64,000 nt of DNA from Bursaphelenchus xylophilus (taxonomy: Eukaryota > Nematoda > Chromadorea > Rhabditida > Aphelenchoididae). The position numbers and the translations under genes are program-made. Below are positions 10,720 to 29,952 of this stretch, piece by piece (position 1 is the first letter of the stretch; every line of letters starts with the position of its first letter). The notes beneath the pieces are model-generated. The model made no database searches. It was given only the letters and a program-made list of their open reading frames with translations, and was not told the DNA's origin. The DNA is taken from contig CAJFCV020000003.1 in the NCBI GenBank assembly GCA_904066235.2, forward strand, positions 558,001 to 622,000, read 5' to 3'.

Positions 10720-11445
10720 CTAACGGGATATTAGTTGGATTCGGTCCGTGATTTTGGGACCTTGTTAATGGCGAATGTAGGAGATGTTAGAGAGTTAAAT
10801 TAGCATTAAGGACCGGCTAGAACTAAAAAAATAAAACTCTTATTAGATGGTGGAAGTCTTGAACTAACTATCCACGACAAAATTTGATTGAAAAAACGAG
10901 ATATTTCAAGAAAATTTTCCAAAAATAAAAAAAAAGACCTAGTATAATATAAAATCTAAAAATTCTGTTAGAAAACGTATTCACAGAGGAATCGCAAATA
11001 TTTATCCAGTGTATACCTTCAATTTGCCATCATATTCAATTACATTGTATGTCAAAACATTAAATTTTCGATCAAAATCTTCGAAATTCAAAATTGGACC
11101 TAGTGCAATATAAGAATCTCAAAATTGTGAAGAAAAACAAAACAGTACACATCCCGTAGATTTCCCACAAGCTTCCCAACACTATTTTCCTTCTTTTTCA
11201 ACAACATCCGCCCCAAAAAGGCATCAACAACATCTCAAATTTCAACAAACTCTTTACAAAGTCCGAGCAAAGCAAATCACGAATTTCCGCCTTGAGCGCA
11301 TCTTTTCCCGACCCGGTCTGGGCAAGGTTTCGACTACATGAAAGATGAATCAAGGCCTTCACGGAGCGAATTAAATACACTGTACAAACAGTGGAAGCTG
11401 TTTTGATATTATAATATATTATTTCAGCCCCTTGGGTAAACAGAG

Positions 11446-11877
11446 GTGAGATTGGGGGGAAGAGAAAAGAGATTCGAAGGTCGAGAAATGTGTGAAATTC
11501 GAGAGAAAGTCAAGAAAAAACTTGGAAGATCCAATTTTTTCGCAGAAAATGGTTTGCAACAGAATGCCAAGAATCGGAAATTTTTCGTCGTGGGACAAAA
11601 CCAAACTGCTTGTGTTGACGAATTTTCATTGAAAAAACAAAGAAAAGGCTTTCGTAACGTTTCTTCAGCCATTTTAAATTTGGTTACGCGTTTTTTTCTA
11701 CCTCAAACTACAAAAAAATTCGAGGAAAACAAGAAAAAAATCTGGGCCAAGAAATGGCCGAAATTTCGTTGGCCAAACGCCTCGAATCAAGAGAACAAAG
11801 CGCCGAAAAACTGCACAAATTGTTTTTCAGCCGAATTAGAGGCGGAAATAACAAGAAAGGGCATGCACAGTAACTAG
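11446..11877 (+). CDS. Hypothetical open frame, 143 codons, uncertain
   Basis: An uninterrupted frame rich in Lys and Arg, with NCTNCFSAELEAEITRKG near its C-terminus. An acceptor-like ATTTCAG ends at about 11427. The strand is A-rich, which makes long lysine-rich frames cheap, and no domain is recognisable. The surrounding 10.7-13.3 kb otherwise shows no gene, although the missing 5' exon of the palmitoyltransferase should lie in or beyond this stretch on the minus strand. Confidence 0.2.
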   Translation: MRLGGREKRFEGREMCEIREKVKKKLGRSNFFAENGLQQNAKNRKFFVVGQNQTACVDEFSLKKQRKGFRNVSSAILNLVTRFFLPQTTKKFEENKKKIWAKKWPKFRWPNASNQENKAPKNCTNCFSAELEAEITRKGMHSN

Positions 11878-12469
11878 GCGCTAAGATACTCTCCATGGGA
11901 CCTTATTTTAGCCGAATTTCGTCGAAAACCCCTCTAAAACAATGCGAAATGGACTCAGCCCCACTCCAAATGGCGAATTTATTAATTCTCCATTGTTTTC
12001 GGATACTACAAAGGCCATGAAAGTCGTGGAAAACAGAAAAGATTGCCTGAAATTTTCGCTCTTTCCAAGAATTTTTTTCGTATTCTTGACGGGAAAAACG
12101 TCGCCTATTCAAGTTGGAGGCCTTTATTGAGCCCGACTGTGACTGTGAATCGTCTTTTCAGTTATTTTGGAAAAGGAAAATAAGTAAAATACCGATCTTT
12201 GGGATGAGTCATTTCGGTCCCGCAACGAAAGTTTGGAAATGTGAAAAATGCTCAGATAGTGATAAAACTTGGTAGAAATCTAAAGTGGAGCTTTGTAAGA
12301 GCTTTCATCCGGCTTTTTTACCTTACAATTTACAGAAATCATCGGGATTTTTAAGCCAACAAATGGAAAAATTTTAAAATTTTTAGCGAATTTCAAAATG
12401 CGAATTTGGCATTATGTTTCAAGCCCAGAGAGCTATATTTTTGCCAAAAATCATCATTTTCCTCCCAAG

Positions 12470-12660
12470 ACTAGCAGACTTATAGCCAAAAAAAGGGTTT
12501 CTCCACCCGTCTCTCTTCATTTTCCATAGTCTCTCGTTCGCAATTATCGTTGAATATCTCAGCGCTCCGTGCAAAGCGAACGGTAAAATTTTCAGGAATT
12601 TACAAGTGACTTAGGTAGAAACTTCAGGCAAAATTTCAAGGAAATTTGAAAATCTTACCT
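12470..12660. repeat. Fragment of the GTGCGACGCTCAGATTTT element family
   Basis: It contains the family's internal landmarks in inverse order: TCTCTCTTCATTTTCC, TTGAATATCTCAGC, CCGTGCAAAGCG and TTTTCAGGAATTTAC. Related fragments lie at 14330-14560, 15540-15660, 25195-25470, 38990-39090, 47040-47140 and 48745-48930. The longer copies at 32.7-34.9 and 41.6-44.8 kb define the family. Confidence 0.5.
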
Positions 12661-13311
12661 CGGGCAATTGACAGTAAAACATGAGTAGCTCAAAACGCCA
12701 AAATTTCGTCTAAAACTGACCCAAAATGGGGTGAAAGCTAAGCAAACCGAACGGATTATCCACATCCGCCCGATTATTTACCCCAGCAAGAATTTGTTTT
12801 TTAGCCTTCGGCAAAAAAAAACAGGAAATTTCAAAGGGGAAATAGCACGAAATGCCATTTGACACATCGACGGCTTTTCCGTGAAAACGCAAATATAATA
12901 ACAGTCTTGCGTGATCTTGTAGTGTTATAGCGGGAATGTAGTCTCTAAAACATGGTTTTAGCTTAGTTTTTCGAGAAATGTATGTTTCTAGAATTGCTAG
13001 TGGGAGATTAGGAGAAATGTCTGAAATTGGGCAGGCTTGTTTTTGGAAGTGTTCTTTAGGCTATGTAAAACTATAAATGAACAAGATGGATATTACTTTT
13101 CCAATTTCCAGTCGCACATTTAGAGCATGTGGAGCACAAATTGCAAAGCGTAGAGAGTAAAACGAATCTCCAAACAGGTCTGGTCAAGTCAAGGCAAAGC
13201 TGAGATTGAAAACAAGGACAGATCCTACCCGCTGGCAGCCAATTCCTTGTAAGCCAATATCTTTTCAATTCAGAAATATCTAAGTAACTCCAGATCAAAA
13301 TGCCATACCAT

Positions 13312-13430
13312 CAGTCTGTCGGGAAAATAATGAACAAATTTGATTTTTTCGCGTCACAATTCATTTTCTTGGCTGTGATCCCGATTTTCGATGCGACAGA
13401 GTCCTCCTCCGCATTTTTTTACCGACAGAC
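13312..13430. mobile_element. MITE, CTGTCGGGAAAATAATG family
   Basis: The left end CAGTCTGTCGGGAAAATAA and a degraded right end (TTTTTACCGACAGACT) enclose about 80 bp, including the recurring interior TTCATTTTCTTGGC...TTTTCGATGCGACAGAG. The family has inverted ends, commonly with TA outside (TATCAGTCTG...CAGACTGATA), no coding capacity and at least 25 near-complete members here: a miniature inverted-repeat transposable element. Confidence 0.8.
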
Positions 13431-13849
13431 TAGTAGCAGTATATAAATCGCCCTTTGACTCCCAAAAAATTTCAAATCCCAAAAAATTGCCAAAAATTTC
13501 AAAAACAACCCACCCACGACGACAAAACAGGTCTAATCCGATGACACTCGGGGGCCAACTTCCACGAGCCGAGTTTAACAATAGAATCCAAAACTTTACG
13601 GTTTGTTGGAGGGTGTTCATCGTTTATTCCGTGTTTGTATTATGAATTCTTTGGGTTTTATAGTTATTTGAGGTTGTTAATGGCTTTAATGGGCGTGATG
13701 ATGACTTTTGATATTTTTGGAGGAAAACTTTTGATGTGTTTGTGTGTAATATGACAAAGTGTCTCAGATTTCTTATTCCTTGTGTCTATTACAGTAATCT
13801 TCGGTGCAGCAAATCGAAAATGACCAAGCAACTTATTTGTTATATGTAC

Positions 13850-14003
13850 CAGTCTGTGGGGAAAATAATGAGCAATCTGTCGCGCCGAAAATCGTATTGC
13901 CGCCAAGAAAATGAATTGTGTCGTGGCAAAATCAAATTGCTTTTCACTTCATCAACGCGATCGGCGAAGCGAAATTGTGCTCATTATTTTCCCGACAGAC
14001 TGA
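13850..14003. mobile_element. MITE, CTGTCGGGAAAATAATG family
   Basis: Both ends are present (left with one substitution: CAGTCTGTGGGGAAAATAAT). The interior is the common subfamily type: GAGCAATCTGTCGC, AAAATGAATTGTGTCG, AATTGCTTTTCACTTC and CATTATTTTCCCGACAGACT. Confidence 0.85.
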
Positions 14004-14629
14004 AAATGGATTTGTTATAGAAGGGCTTCGTTGTATGGAAGTCTATTTTTTGTTGAAAAATGACTCTCGAGAGCTCTGAAATTGTCCATTATAAACAAGT
14101 TTCATTGTACGGGAGTTTTACGTACAGAGGTTCCAATGTGTTTTTAGTCATCATGCTGGAAATGTTTAATCGTATAACATGGTTCTTTTTGGTTTCTGGC
14201 GGAGCAATCGATATAAAAACCTTTGTAAAGTCTTCTGGATCCTACATAAACCTTCTGAAACATCTACTGAAGATAAAGACGCAGTAAATCAACCAAAAAT
14301 TTATAAGGGATGTTCTTGAAGTACGATGCTCAAATTTTAAGGAAGATTTTTAGGTTGTGGTTTACAGAGGACAACTTTTTCGCAAAAAAAATTTTTCCTC
14401 GGGAAATTGGCAGCGACAAGGCCAAAAAGTGGTTTTTCTCTGCCCGCTCTCCGCATTTCGCATTCTCTCTCGGCGGCAAAGAATGATGAATATCTTGGCT
14501 GTCACTGCAAACCAAAAGCTGAAATTTTCAGGAATTGATACGCCGTCCATATAGTGTATATAGACCAAAGTTGAAGAGAATCTGAAAAAAATTTTTTTTG
14601 CCAAAAATTTTGTCATTTTCTGCTTTATC

Positions 14630-14784
14630 TGTCTGTCGGGAAAGTAATGAGCACAATATCATTGCGCCGATCGCGTTGCTGAAGTGAAAATCAATCTGAT
14701 TTTGTCGTGACACACATTATTTTCTCAGCGACAATCCCAATTTTCGATGCGACAGAGCGCTCATTATTTTCCCGACAGACTGAT
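14630..14784. mobile_element. MITE, CTGTCGGGAAAATAATG family
   Basis: Complete ends, reverse orientation of the interior relative to 13850-14003 (TTCATTTTCTCGGCG equivalent near 14722). Followed by GATAAAT. Confidence 0.8.
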
Positions 14785-14879
14785 AAATATCATTAAAATC
14801 TTGTTTTTCAAAATTTCACAGTCTAATTAAAGCCATCACAGGTTATTTTTCAAAACAACATTTCCAAATAGCACTATTT

Positions 14880-15170
14880 TTAGCCGAGAACAACAATCGA
14901 AGGGAGAGACGGGTGTTTACGAAAAGGACGATATTTACGAGAAGGATTCGTGCGTTTCGCTCGCTTTCTCGCAATTTCTCCGCTCTTCGGCCTCCATTGA
15001 AGCCGTCCATTTGCCTCTTTCGCCGCGCCCTTTCGAAATAACACGTCGGGAAAGGGTCGGAAGAGGGGAGAAAAAGCGGCGAAAGGTCTGGAAAAGTCAC
15101 CCAATTTCTTTCGCGAAAGGAATGGGAATTTTGTTTTGGGTTGGTATGGAAAATACTCCAAATACGAAGC
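14880..15170. other. GC-richer patch, possible promoter or exon, unassigned
   Basis: This stretch is clearly less AT-rich than its surroundings and open on the minus strand over about 90 codons (GFNGGRRAEKLRESERNARI), but the frame has no recognisable domain and no good splice borders. Similar GC-rich patches occur at 37800-38060, 46060-46400 and 53760-54000. They may be promoters or first exons of genes not otherwise seen. Confidence 0.25.
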
Positions 15171-15308
15171 ATGGATATTGATGAAACTTTATGCAAATTT
15201 AGAGTAGCATTTTTAATGACATATCCCGACATTTTTACCAAGAACTTTGCCGAAATTATCAAGTTTTTTAAGTCGAAGAAATCTCCAAAAATTCAGTTAT
15301 TGTTTATC

Positions 15309-15452
15309 ACTCTGTCGGGAAAATAATGAGCAAAATTTTGTTGCGCCGATCGCGTTGCTGAAGTGAAAAAATTGATCTTGCCGCGATGATTCATTTTCTC
15401 GGCGACGATGAGATTTTCGATGCGACCGGGTGCTCATTATTTTCTCGACAGA
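15309..15452. mobile_element. MITE, CTGTCGGGAAAATAATG family
   Basis: Left end CTGTCGGGAAAATAATGAGC, right end CTCATTATTTTCTCGACAGA with one substitution; common interior type. Confidence 0.8.
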
Positions 15453-15839
15453 GAGGTAAATTTTAAGAATAAAAAATGGCACTCTTTTGAAACTTCAGTA
15501 TACAGTTTTTCTTCCCAAAAAATAAGTTTTCCCTAGCAAAATTTACAAAGGTAGAGCCAACACTTTTTTCTCTGCTTTCTCTCATTCTCCACAGTCTCTT
15601 GTCAGCAAACGTTAATCGTCGTTGAATCTCTCGGCTCTTCCTGTAAAGCATTATCTAAAATTATCAACTCATCTGCAGTATATTCACAAGAATCGTGCCC
15701 AGTTTCATGAAAATACGAGCATTGCATGTGCAGCAATTTTGAATTTTACACAAAAATCAACATTTTTGTAATCCTAGAAAATGGATGCAAAGCAAATTTT
15801 TATTACTCGGTTCGCCAAGTCGCCAGAGTGATTTCTGGC

Positions 15840-15980
15840 GTTTGAACTGTGCAGAGAGACTCAGGGTGCGAGCGACAGCCCAAAAAAGCCTATTGCACGG
15901 TGCAAAAAGCAACAAATTGCACCGTGCAAAGTGAACTTTTATTTTCTCACAATGCATGTCACAAAAATCACTTCAGCGAC
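15840..15980. repeat. GCACNGTGC-bearing interspersed repeat
   Basis: The copy contains CAGAGAGACTCAGGGTGCGA, AGCCCAAAAAAGCCTATTGC, GCACGGTGCAAAAAGCAAC and a mirrored AATTGCACCGTGCAAAGTGA...CACAATGCATGTC. Related copies: 22820-22940 and 39245-39420, and partially 60400-60515. The ends (AGTCGCTGGAGTGATTTTTG / AAAATCACTCCAGCGACTTG) are inverted, so it looks like another short nonautonomous element. Confidence 0.65.
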
Positions 15981-16078
15981 TTTGCGAAAAGACTAGTAAC
16001 GCAGCGAAACACTAAATCAGCAAGAAAATACATTTTCTACAAAAAATGTTTTATTTTTCATCTCTAATTCTCCTCTTT

Positions 16079-16145
16079 TTCCAGAATTCTCCCTTATTTC
16101 CCTCTGCAAAAACAAGCTCCGCCCTCTTTTCTTTCGCGAATTTTC
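16079..16145 (+). promoter_or_regulatory. Heat-shock elements upstream of the sHSP gene
   Basis: TTCGCGAATTTTC at 16133-16145 is a perfect three-unit heat-shock element (TTCnnGAAnnTTC). A second element, TTCCAGAATTCTC at 16079-16091, matches in two units with a weaker third. HSF-1 binds such arrays. They lie 63-129 bp upstream of a TATA box. Confidence 0.75.
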
Positions 16146-16207
16146 TTCGCATTTCCATTCCCTTCGCTTTTCGCCGGCGCTTCCATGACTCCGCCCCCTT
16201 CGAATGG

Positions 16208-16214
16208 TATATAA
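16208..16214 (+). promoter_or_regulatory. TATA box of the sHSP transcription unit
   Basis: TATATAA lies directly downstream of the heat-shock elements and about 130 bp before a strong splice donor (AAG/GTAAGT at 16344/16345). This implies a noncoding first exon of roughly 100 nt spliced toward the acceptor at 17518. Confidence 0.65.
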
Positions 16215-16344
16215 GGCGGGGGTGGTGAGTGGTCGGGCAAGTCGAAAAATTTGAGAGAAATACAGAGTGAATTCTTGTCTAAAACCTTTTGTCTTCTTCT
16301 TTTTGTAATTTTGAATTTTTCCGTAGCCAACGAAAATATTGAAG

Positions 16345-17518
16345 GTAAGTGTTGGGGCCATGACAAAGGTAGGAGGTTGGTTATGCAGAAATGAGGTGTC
16401 TGTGACCGTTTTTAGAGACTAAATTTGATGTTTTCGTCAAGAGAATCCATGAAATCATTAGAAATTTGTAGAACTGTGTCAAAATTTGACCTTTCTAGGA
16501 TTGTTGTAGTCTAATTCCTCTTCTTATTGTGTCTAATCCCCCCTCTTACTCCCTCTACTCTCCTCTCTTGTCCACTTCAACCCTACTTCCAAGACTTCCA
16601 AGACGCTGAGGAAGACTTATAAGCGCTTCAGCTAACAGTCGATTCCATTGATAAGCCTTCGCTCAAAGCCTTGGAAGTCCCTTAAAACCTTTTCATTAGT
16701 ATTTCTTCTTCCGTAATCCCAAAGCCAGCGAACTTGAGTTGCAAGCGCTGCAGCTAAAAGCCAGTATCCGTCGGCATCTCCAAGTTTGAGGCTTTGAAGA
16801 TTAACGTAAAGTTCCCTTCATACCTCCTCATTAGTCTTTGTTCTACCGTAATCTCAAAGCTAGCGAACTTGAGTTGCAAGCACTGCAGCTAAAAGTCAGT
16901 ATCCATCGGCATCTCCAAGTTTGAGGCTTTGAAGATTACGTAAAGTTTGTTGTCATCATCTCTGGATGCTTTCCAGGGCAATGCCAACTTACCGCAGGCT
17001 GCTGGAGCCAAAGCCTATGATTACAAGTCTGATAATGGCGGTTTGAGTGTTGTCAAGGCTCTGGAAAGTCCAGACTTAGCTTCTAAATCCTCTATTTGTA
17101 TCTATTCACTTCATTGTTGACCTGCCTCTTTGAAGAAGAAAAAAGAGCAGCTCCTGAAGGCTCAGAAGCCAAATTTACCACTTTCTCAATGTCAGAGAGC
17201 TGTCTAAATTCTTGCCAAAGAGGCTGATTATGTTTATTGTCATGTCGAATAGAGCTGTCAGTGTTTGAACCGGCTCTAAGGCTCCAAAGCCAAAATTATG
17301 ACTATACATTTTGGATGTCCAGTTCAAGGTTTGACGGTTTTATTTGACATTTATAAAGCTTCTTGTAGCTTTGGCAAAGAATTCCTGGTCTGTTCAAGCC
17401 TTGGCATAGACACTTCCATCTGCATAGCATACAAAAAACGCTGTCTGGCGTTCACCAGTCATGGGAGAGATCTCGAAACCTTCAGCGCTACATCTCACTA
17501 AAAAATCTCCGATTTCAG
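16345..17518 (+). other. Probable 5'-UTR intron of the sHSP gene, with a 135-bp duplication
   Basis: The donor GTAAGT at 16345 and the acceptor TTTCAG ending at 17518 would remove this stretch. Inside, about 16700-16830 and 16835-16950 are tandem copies about 135 bp apart, each containing GCGAACTTGAGTTGCAAGC, CAGCTAAAAG and CATCTCCAAGTTTGAGGC. No long frame is present. The sequence has repeated AAGCC/TTGAAG words whose meaning I cannot tell. Confidence 0.45.
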
Positions 17519-17526
17519 ATCCGAAA

Positions 17527-18024
17527 ATGAGTCTACTACCGTTCCGTGATCCTTTCTCTATTCTTCCCAGCTCGTTCTACCGTCCGCACGACCCGCGGAT
17601 GTTCGAGTCCTTCTTCGACGACGACCCGTACGACCTCTGGGACAACGTGTGGCACTCGTGGGTGCGCCCGTTCGTCGCCGAGGCGAATCGCATCCTGCCC
17701 GGCTCGCTGATCGGCCAAGACCTCAGCTGGGACAAGGAGGGCAACATGTCGATGAACTTCGAGGCCAGCGGCTTCAAGCCCGAAGAGATTCAAGTGGACC
17801 TGGAGGGCCGACGGCTGAAGGTGCGCGGCGAACACTCGGAGAAGTCCGAGAACGGCTATATCCAGCGCAAGTTCGAGAAGATGGTCAAATTGCCGGAGGA
17901 CGTGAAGTTGGATGAGATCAAGTGCGAACTGGATGAAAAGGGATACCTGAACATCAACATCCCAAGAGCTGTGGCTTTGGAGGAGAGCAAGAAATTGCCG
18001 ATTGAACAGAAGAAAAAGGAGTGA
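17527..18024 (+). CDS. Small heat-shock protein, HSP16/HSP20 family
   Basis: ATP-independent chaperone that holds unfolding proteins in oligomers. Single coding exon, 165 residues, near the family's usual size. Residues 1-65 are a Phe- and Asp-rich N-terminal arm (FESFFDDDPYDLWDN). The alpha-crystallin domain follows: FEASGFKPEEIQVDLEG, GEHSEKSENG, KFEKMVKLPEDVKLDEI and the domain-closing DEKGYLNINIPR. The C-terminus carries the IXI-like oligomerisation motif LPIEQKKKE, as in C. elegans HSP-16 proteins. I chose the ATG at 17527 because it starts MSLLPFR like HSP-16 and lies 8 nt after a splice or trans-splice acceptor (TTTCAG, 17513-17518). An in-frame ATG at 17461 lies upstream of that acceptor. 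The coding region is GC-rich compared with its flanks. Two heat-shock elements and a TATA box lie upstream. Confidence 0.93.
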   Translation: MSLLPFRDPFSILPSSFYRPHDPRMFESFFDDDPYDLWDNVWHSWVRPFVAEANRILPGSLIGQDLSWDKEGNMSMNFEASGFKPEEIQVDLEGRRLKVRGEHSEKSENGYIQRKFEKMVKLPEDVKLDEIKCELDEKGYLNINIPRAVALEESKKLPIEQKKKE

Positions 18025-18760
18025 TGGATAAATTAAGGGAATTTGACCAACATTTTAAGGCCTATACTGGTATGTAACACTGTAAAACATCTTGTCGTAA
18101 TGTAGATTGTATTGTAATCGTCTTTTTAACTAATTTTTTCAGTAATTTTGCCTTTCATAACGCCTTTTTTAACTAAATATTGTAATTTTTAGCCTTTTCT
18201 TCCGCTTTAGCCTGCTTTTCAGCCGTTGAAAGTTCTACAATAGTAGCTGAAGACTTGAAAGTTAGTTTTTAGCTCTCTTGAAAGTCCAACGCTTCTATTG
18301 TAGTCACTTTTTTCGGCCAGAAAGTTGTGTTAAAGCTGGAAAATCTGTCTAAAGTAATATTTCTTGTAATTTTTTTATCCATTTTGACTTGAATTTCAAC
18401 CGGCAGCTAGCACCATTACTTTTCCCGATTTAATGGTAAAGATGGATCGACTTCAAAAACTTTGTAAACCCCTAAAAAAATTGTTTTTCTTTTAACTTTT
18501 ATTGTATCTCACCAACAGCAACATTCAGCTTTTTCCTCTCACTCCTTTTGCCTTACATAATACGCCGTTTCTTTTAACTTTCACCGCAATCTATTGAAGT
18601 GTCTCGATATTGTAGCGAGTCTTTGTAGATTGTAGCTTGTTTTGTAAGCATTTTTTTGGTATCGTGGTGCAAGCTGTGGCTTCTACTACTTTCAAATACC
18701 GTAATCATGTTTATTGTAATGTAATGTAAGGTAGTTTGTAAATAAATTTTTTTCCAACAA
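18025..18760 (+). other. Likely 3'-UTR and downstream flank of the sHSP gene
   Basis: No coding frame. The stretch is full of TGTAA words and ends with a candidate polyadenylation signal AATAAA at 18741-18746. TGTAAATA just before it (18737-18744) matches the PUF-protein recognition element. Whether the transcript really runs this far is not visible. Confidence 0.4.
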
Positions 18761-19483
18761 TCTTATTTGGTATTTTTTTGATAGTTATTTTAACCGTAAT
18801 GTAAATGGTTTTAACCATAGAAATACAGAGAAAATTGTTGTGAAACTGTTGTATGCAGCGTGCTAAAAATAGACAATTTTTTGGCGATATCTGGCTCTAG
18901 GGCAAAATATTTGGGGAAACGTTTTGACCCAAGAAATAGCAATGTTCAAACAATATATTGACGATAAGAATGAAGGCGTAACTTTATTGCAACTTTTTTT
19001 CTCGAAGGTTCAAGCTGACCATGTCTAAAAAGTGGGTCTTTTAGAAAAAGCGGCACAAAATTTTTTTGAAGCGTCACCAAAGCTTCAAATGAAAGTTCTT
19101 CACTTCACCAAGACTAGTACTATTACATATATAAAACAATAGCAATAGTAACTTTCCATGTGAATACCATGGGCATTCAAACCTGAGTTCATTTTTTAAA
19201 AAAAGCTTTTTGAATTGGACGTTTGAAAGGGGCGAAAGATCCATATTATTTTCCCGACGGAGTGATATAATTTTTGAGACTATAGATCACAGTTATAGGC
19301 TTCTTTTTAAAATCTTCACCGCAGGTCCTAAACCTCCAATGAGTCTGCATGATCATTAACTAGCCTTATTTACTTTTCCTCTTCTATAATTTTTTTGTAT
19401 CAAAGCACTTTTAACTTACTACCAACTAACGTCTCTCACTTACCTTGTTTCAACTCCTCAGCTAATAATAACTAATGTGAACT

Positions 19484-19632
19484 ATCTGTCGGGAAAATAA
19501 TGAGCATTCTGTCGCAGCGAAAATCGCATCGCTTCCGAGAAAATGAATTGTGTCGCGGCAAAATAAACTTGTTTTTCACTTAAGCGACACGATCGCCGCA
19601 TCGACATTGTGCTCATTATTTTCCCGACAAAC
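19484..19632. mobile_element. MITE, CTGTCGGGAAAATAATG family
   Basis: Complete copy of the common type between CTGTCGGGAAAATAATGAGC and CTCATTATTTTCCCGACAAA, 55 bp from the ads-1 stop codon. Confidence 0.85.
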
Positions 19633-19686
19633 TCATTTTTATTTGTTAGTCGAATTTTTTATTAATTAATCATCAAAATAAACCCC

Positions 19687-24872
<5,186 letters not shown>

Positions 24873-24916
24873 TTTTGAACCCTGAAAAGAATTTTCATGA
24901 TTTTTTGAGGAAAATA

Positions 24917-25071
24917 TCAGTCTGTCGGGAAAATAATGAATGCAATGTCGCTGCGCCGATCGCGTCTCTGAAGTGAAAGGGAAGTCAATTTTGTCGCGAC
25001 ACAATTCATTTTCTCGGCGGCGATACGATTTCCGATGCGAGATAGTGGCCATTATTTCCCCGACAGGCTGG
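24917..25071. mobile_element. MITE, CTGTCGGGAAAATAATG family
   Basis: Complete copy with one change in the right end (CATTATTTCCCCGACAGGCT); it lies 45 bp upstream of the ads-1 start codon. Confidence 0.85.
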
Positions 25072-25079
25072 TAGTTGGA

Positions 25080-26900
25080 ATGAAAACACATGCAAATTTT
25101 TCAAAATAAATTTTTTATAGTCTAATCATTTATACTTTCTTCAAATTCCTCGTCCTATATTTGAATATGTTACACGTCAATTCTTGAAATTTTGAGCTGG
25201 CTCTTTACACAGGGAGCCGAGATATTCACAGCTCTTTGCGGACGTCAGACTATAGAAAACAAAGAGAGACGGAAAGAGAAAATGCCGTTTATGGTCATAT
25301 TTTTATGAAATTTGTTGAGAAAAGCCGAAATGTATCACTCAAATTAGCAAAGAACATGGTCGAAAATCAAGTTTTTATCTGACCACTCTCCTCATTTCGC
25401 CTAGTTTTTCGTCGACAAAGATTGTTGAATATCTCGGCTCTCCCTGCAAAGCGCAAGCTAAAACTTTCAGCAAGCGATTCTTGGCCAAATTAAAGTATTC
25501 CGGGGGAGTTTGAACAAAATCCAAGGCTCACTGACTAAGTAACCTTGCTTTTCAGGAAGTACTCCATGTAAGGTAGAAACGGTGCTAAAAATGGACAAAG
25601 ACTGCAGCAAAAACTTGCAGCAGCAAAAATCTTTTTAAAAATCCTAAAAAGGCCTTAAAAGTATCTTAAAGTCAACTATGACCATTTAAAAATAGAAAAA
25701 TCCCAAAATCAAGCAACTCTTTTCGGTCACAACCGCAGCGGTTCCCCTGCCCTCAATTTTTTCGCTCAGTTTTCCAAGTCGAATGTTGATAAGACCCACA
25801 GCCTTGGCGCCGATAACACGTAGACATTGACATTTCCCGTACTTGGACTCGCCGAGAGTTCAGGGCGAAGCGATCTTTTCTCCAAGGGTCACGAATTGAT
25901 AAGGACCAACGCAGTTTTATAGGGCAACCTGAGGAATCGGAAGGAAATCGTGGCGTGAGACGTTGAAGAGATGGTTTTTGATGCGTTAGTCTGTCGGGAA
26001 AATAATGTGGATTTGAAAATGTTTCTGCAGATCATCGCTGGCTGTCGCAAAGCGATGATGAGCGATTCCAAGACGCGACGAATCCACATTATTTTCCCGA
26101 CAGACTGATATTACGCAAAGCAGTGAGGAGGAAGAACAGTGGAACATATAAAACATTGCATGTAAATACAACGATCTAATCAATTTTTTAATTAGTTTGT
26201 CGGGAAAATAATGTGCAATCTCGCATCAAAAATCGGCGATAAATGTCCATGTAATTTATGAAAAGGAAACAGAAAGACCGTTGAATATCTCGGCTCTGTG
26301 CGAACGGAATGGCTTCAAATTTTCAGGAATATATATGTGGACAACATAGATCTTGGATGCAAAATTTGGATAATAGCAGACGACTTCAAAGCAAAATTTT
26401 TAAATTTTTTCTGGAAATTTTTACCGATTTTTCACAAAATCAAAAAAATGTTTACTTGTAAAAGAAAATCTTCCTATTTCTTTATTTTAGGCCATTTTAC
26501 ATCATCAAAAACCCAATTAGTAATAAAATAATTTATTAAAAACCATAAAGGCACTTAGAAAAAAAATGGTCTGTAAACAAAAAAAAACCATAATATAATT
26601 GAAGAATCCTTGTTCTGAAGCTGAATTTGAGCATGTGGATGGGAAACACAACAAAATATGACCACAAAACGATGCGGAACAATATAAAAAAAAAATTGGG
26701 TGGGATAAAATCTGGATTTGTCAACAATTTTTAGTATTTTCAACGTTTTTGGGTGGGTTCAACAACAACAACAGGAACGATGGGGGCTAATTGGAGAACA
26801 ACTAGTCCTTCTACAGCAAAAACTTTGTATAACACATTCCAAAAAAAAAAAATCAAAAAATTTCCAAAAAATTCGCTGCAAAAAGACTAAAACATCGATA
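25080..26900. other. Intergenic repeats between ads-1 and the S6 kinase gene
   Basis: No gene seen. It holds a fragment of the GTGCGACGCTCAGATTTT family (25195-25470), a complete MITE (25987-26107) and a truncated MITE end (26195-26240), otherwise unstructured AT-rich DNA. Confidence 0.5.
25987..26107. mobile_element. MITE, ATGTGGATT subfamily
   Basis: Ends CTGTCGGGAAAATAATGTGG and CCACATTATTTTCCCGACAG; the interior includes GATCATCGCTGGCTGTCGC and CGCGACGAATCCACATTATT, distinct from the commoner GAGCAC subfamily. Confidence 0.85.
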
Positions 26901-26929
26901 ACAAGTGTGGGTGTGAAAGCACAACGACT

Positions 26930-29952
<3,023 letters not shown>

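Noticed and set aside
13549..13620. Protein-like minus-strand frame that could be the missing first exon of the palmitoyltransferase
   Set aside because: Readable in more than one frame, no donor in a phase that fits exon 10504-10719, and no ATG context; the evidence is too thin.
17461..17526. Upstream in-frame ATG for the sHSP
   Set aside because: It would place a TTTCAG acceptor inside the coding region and add 22 residues unlike any HSP16; the later ATG gives the normal N-terminus.
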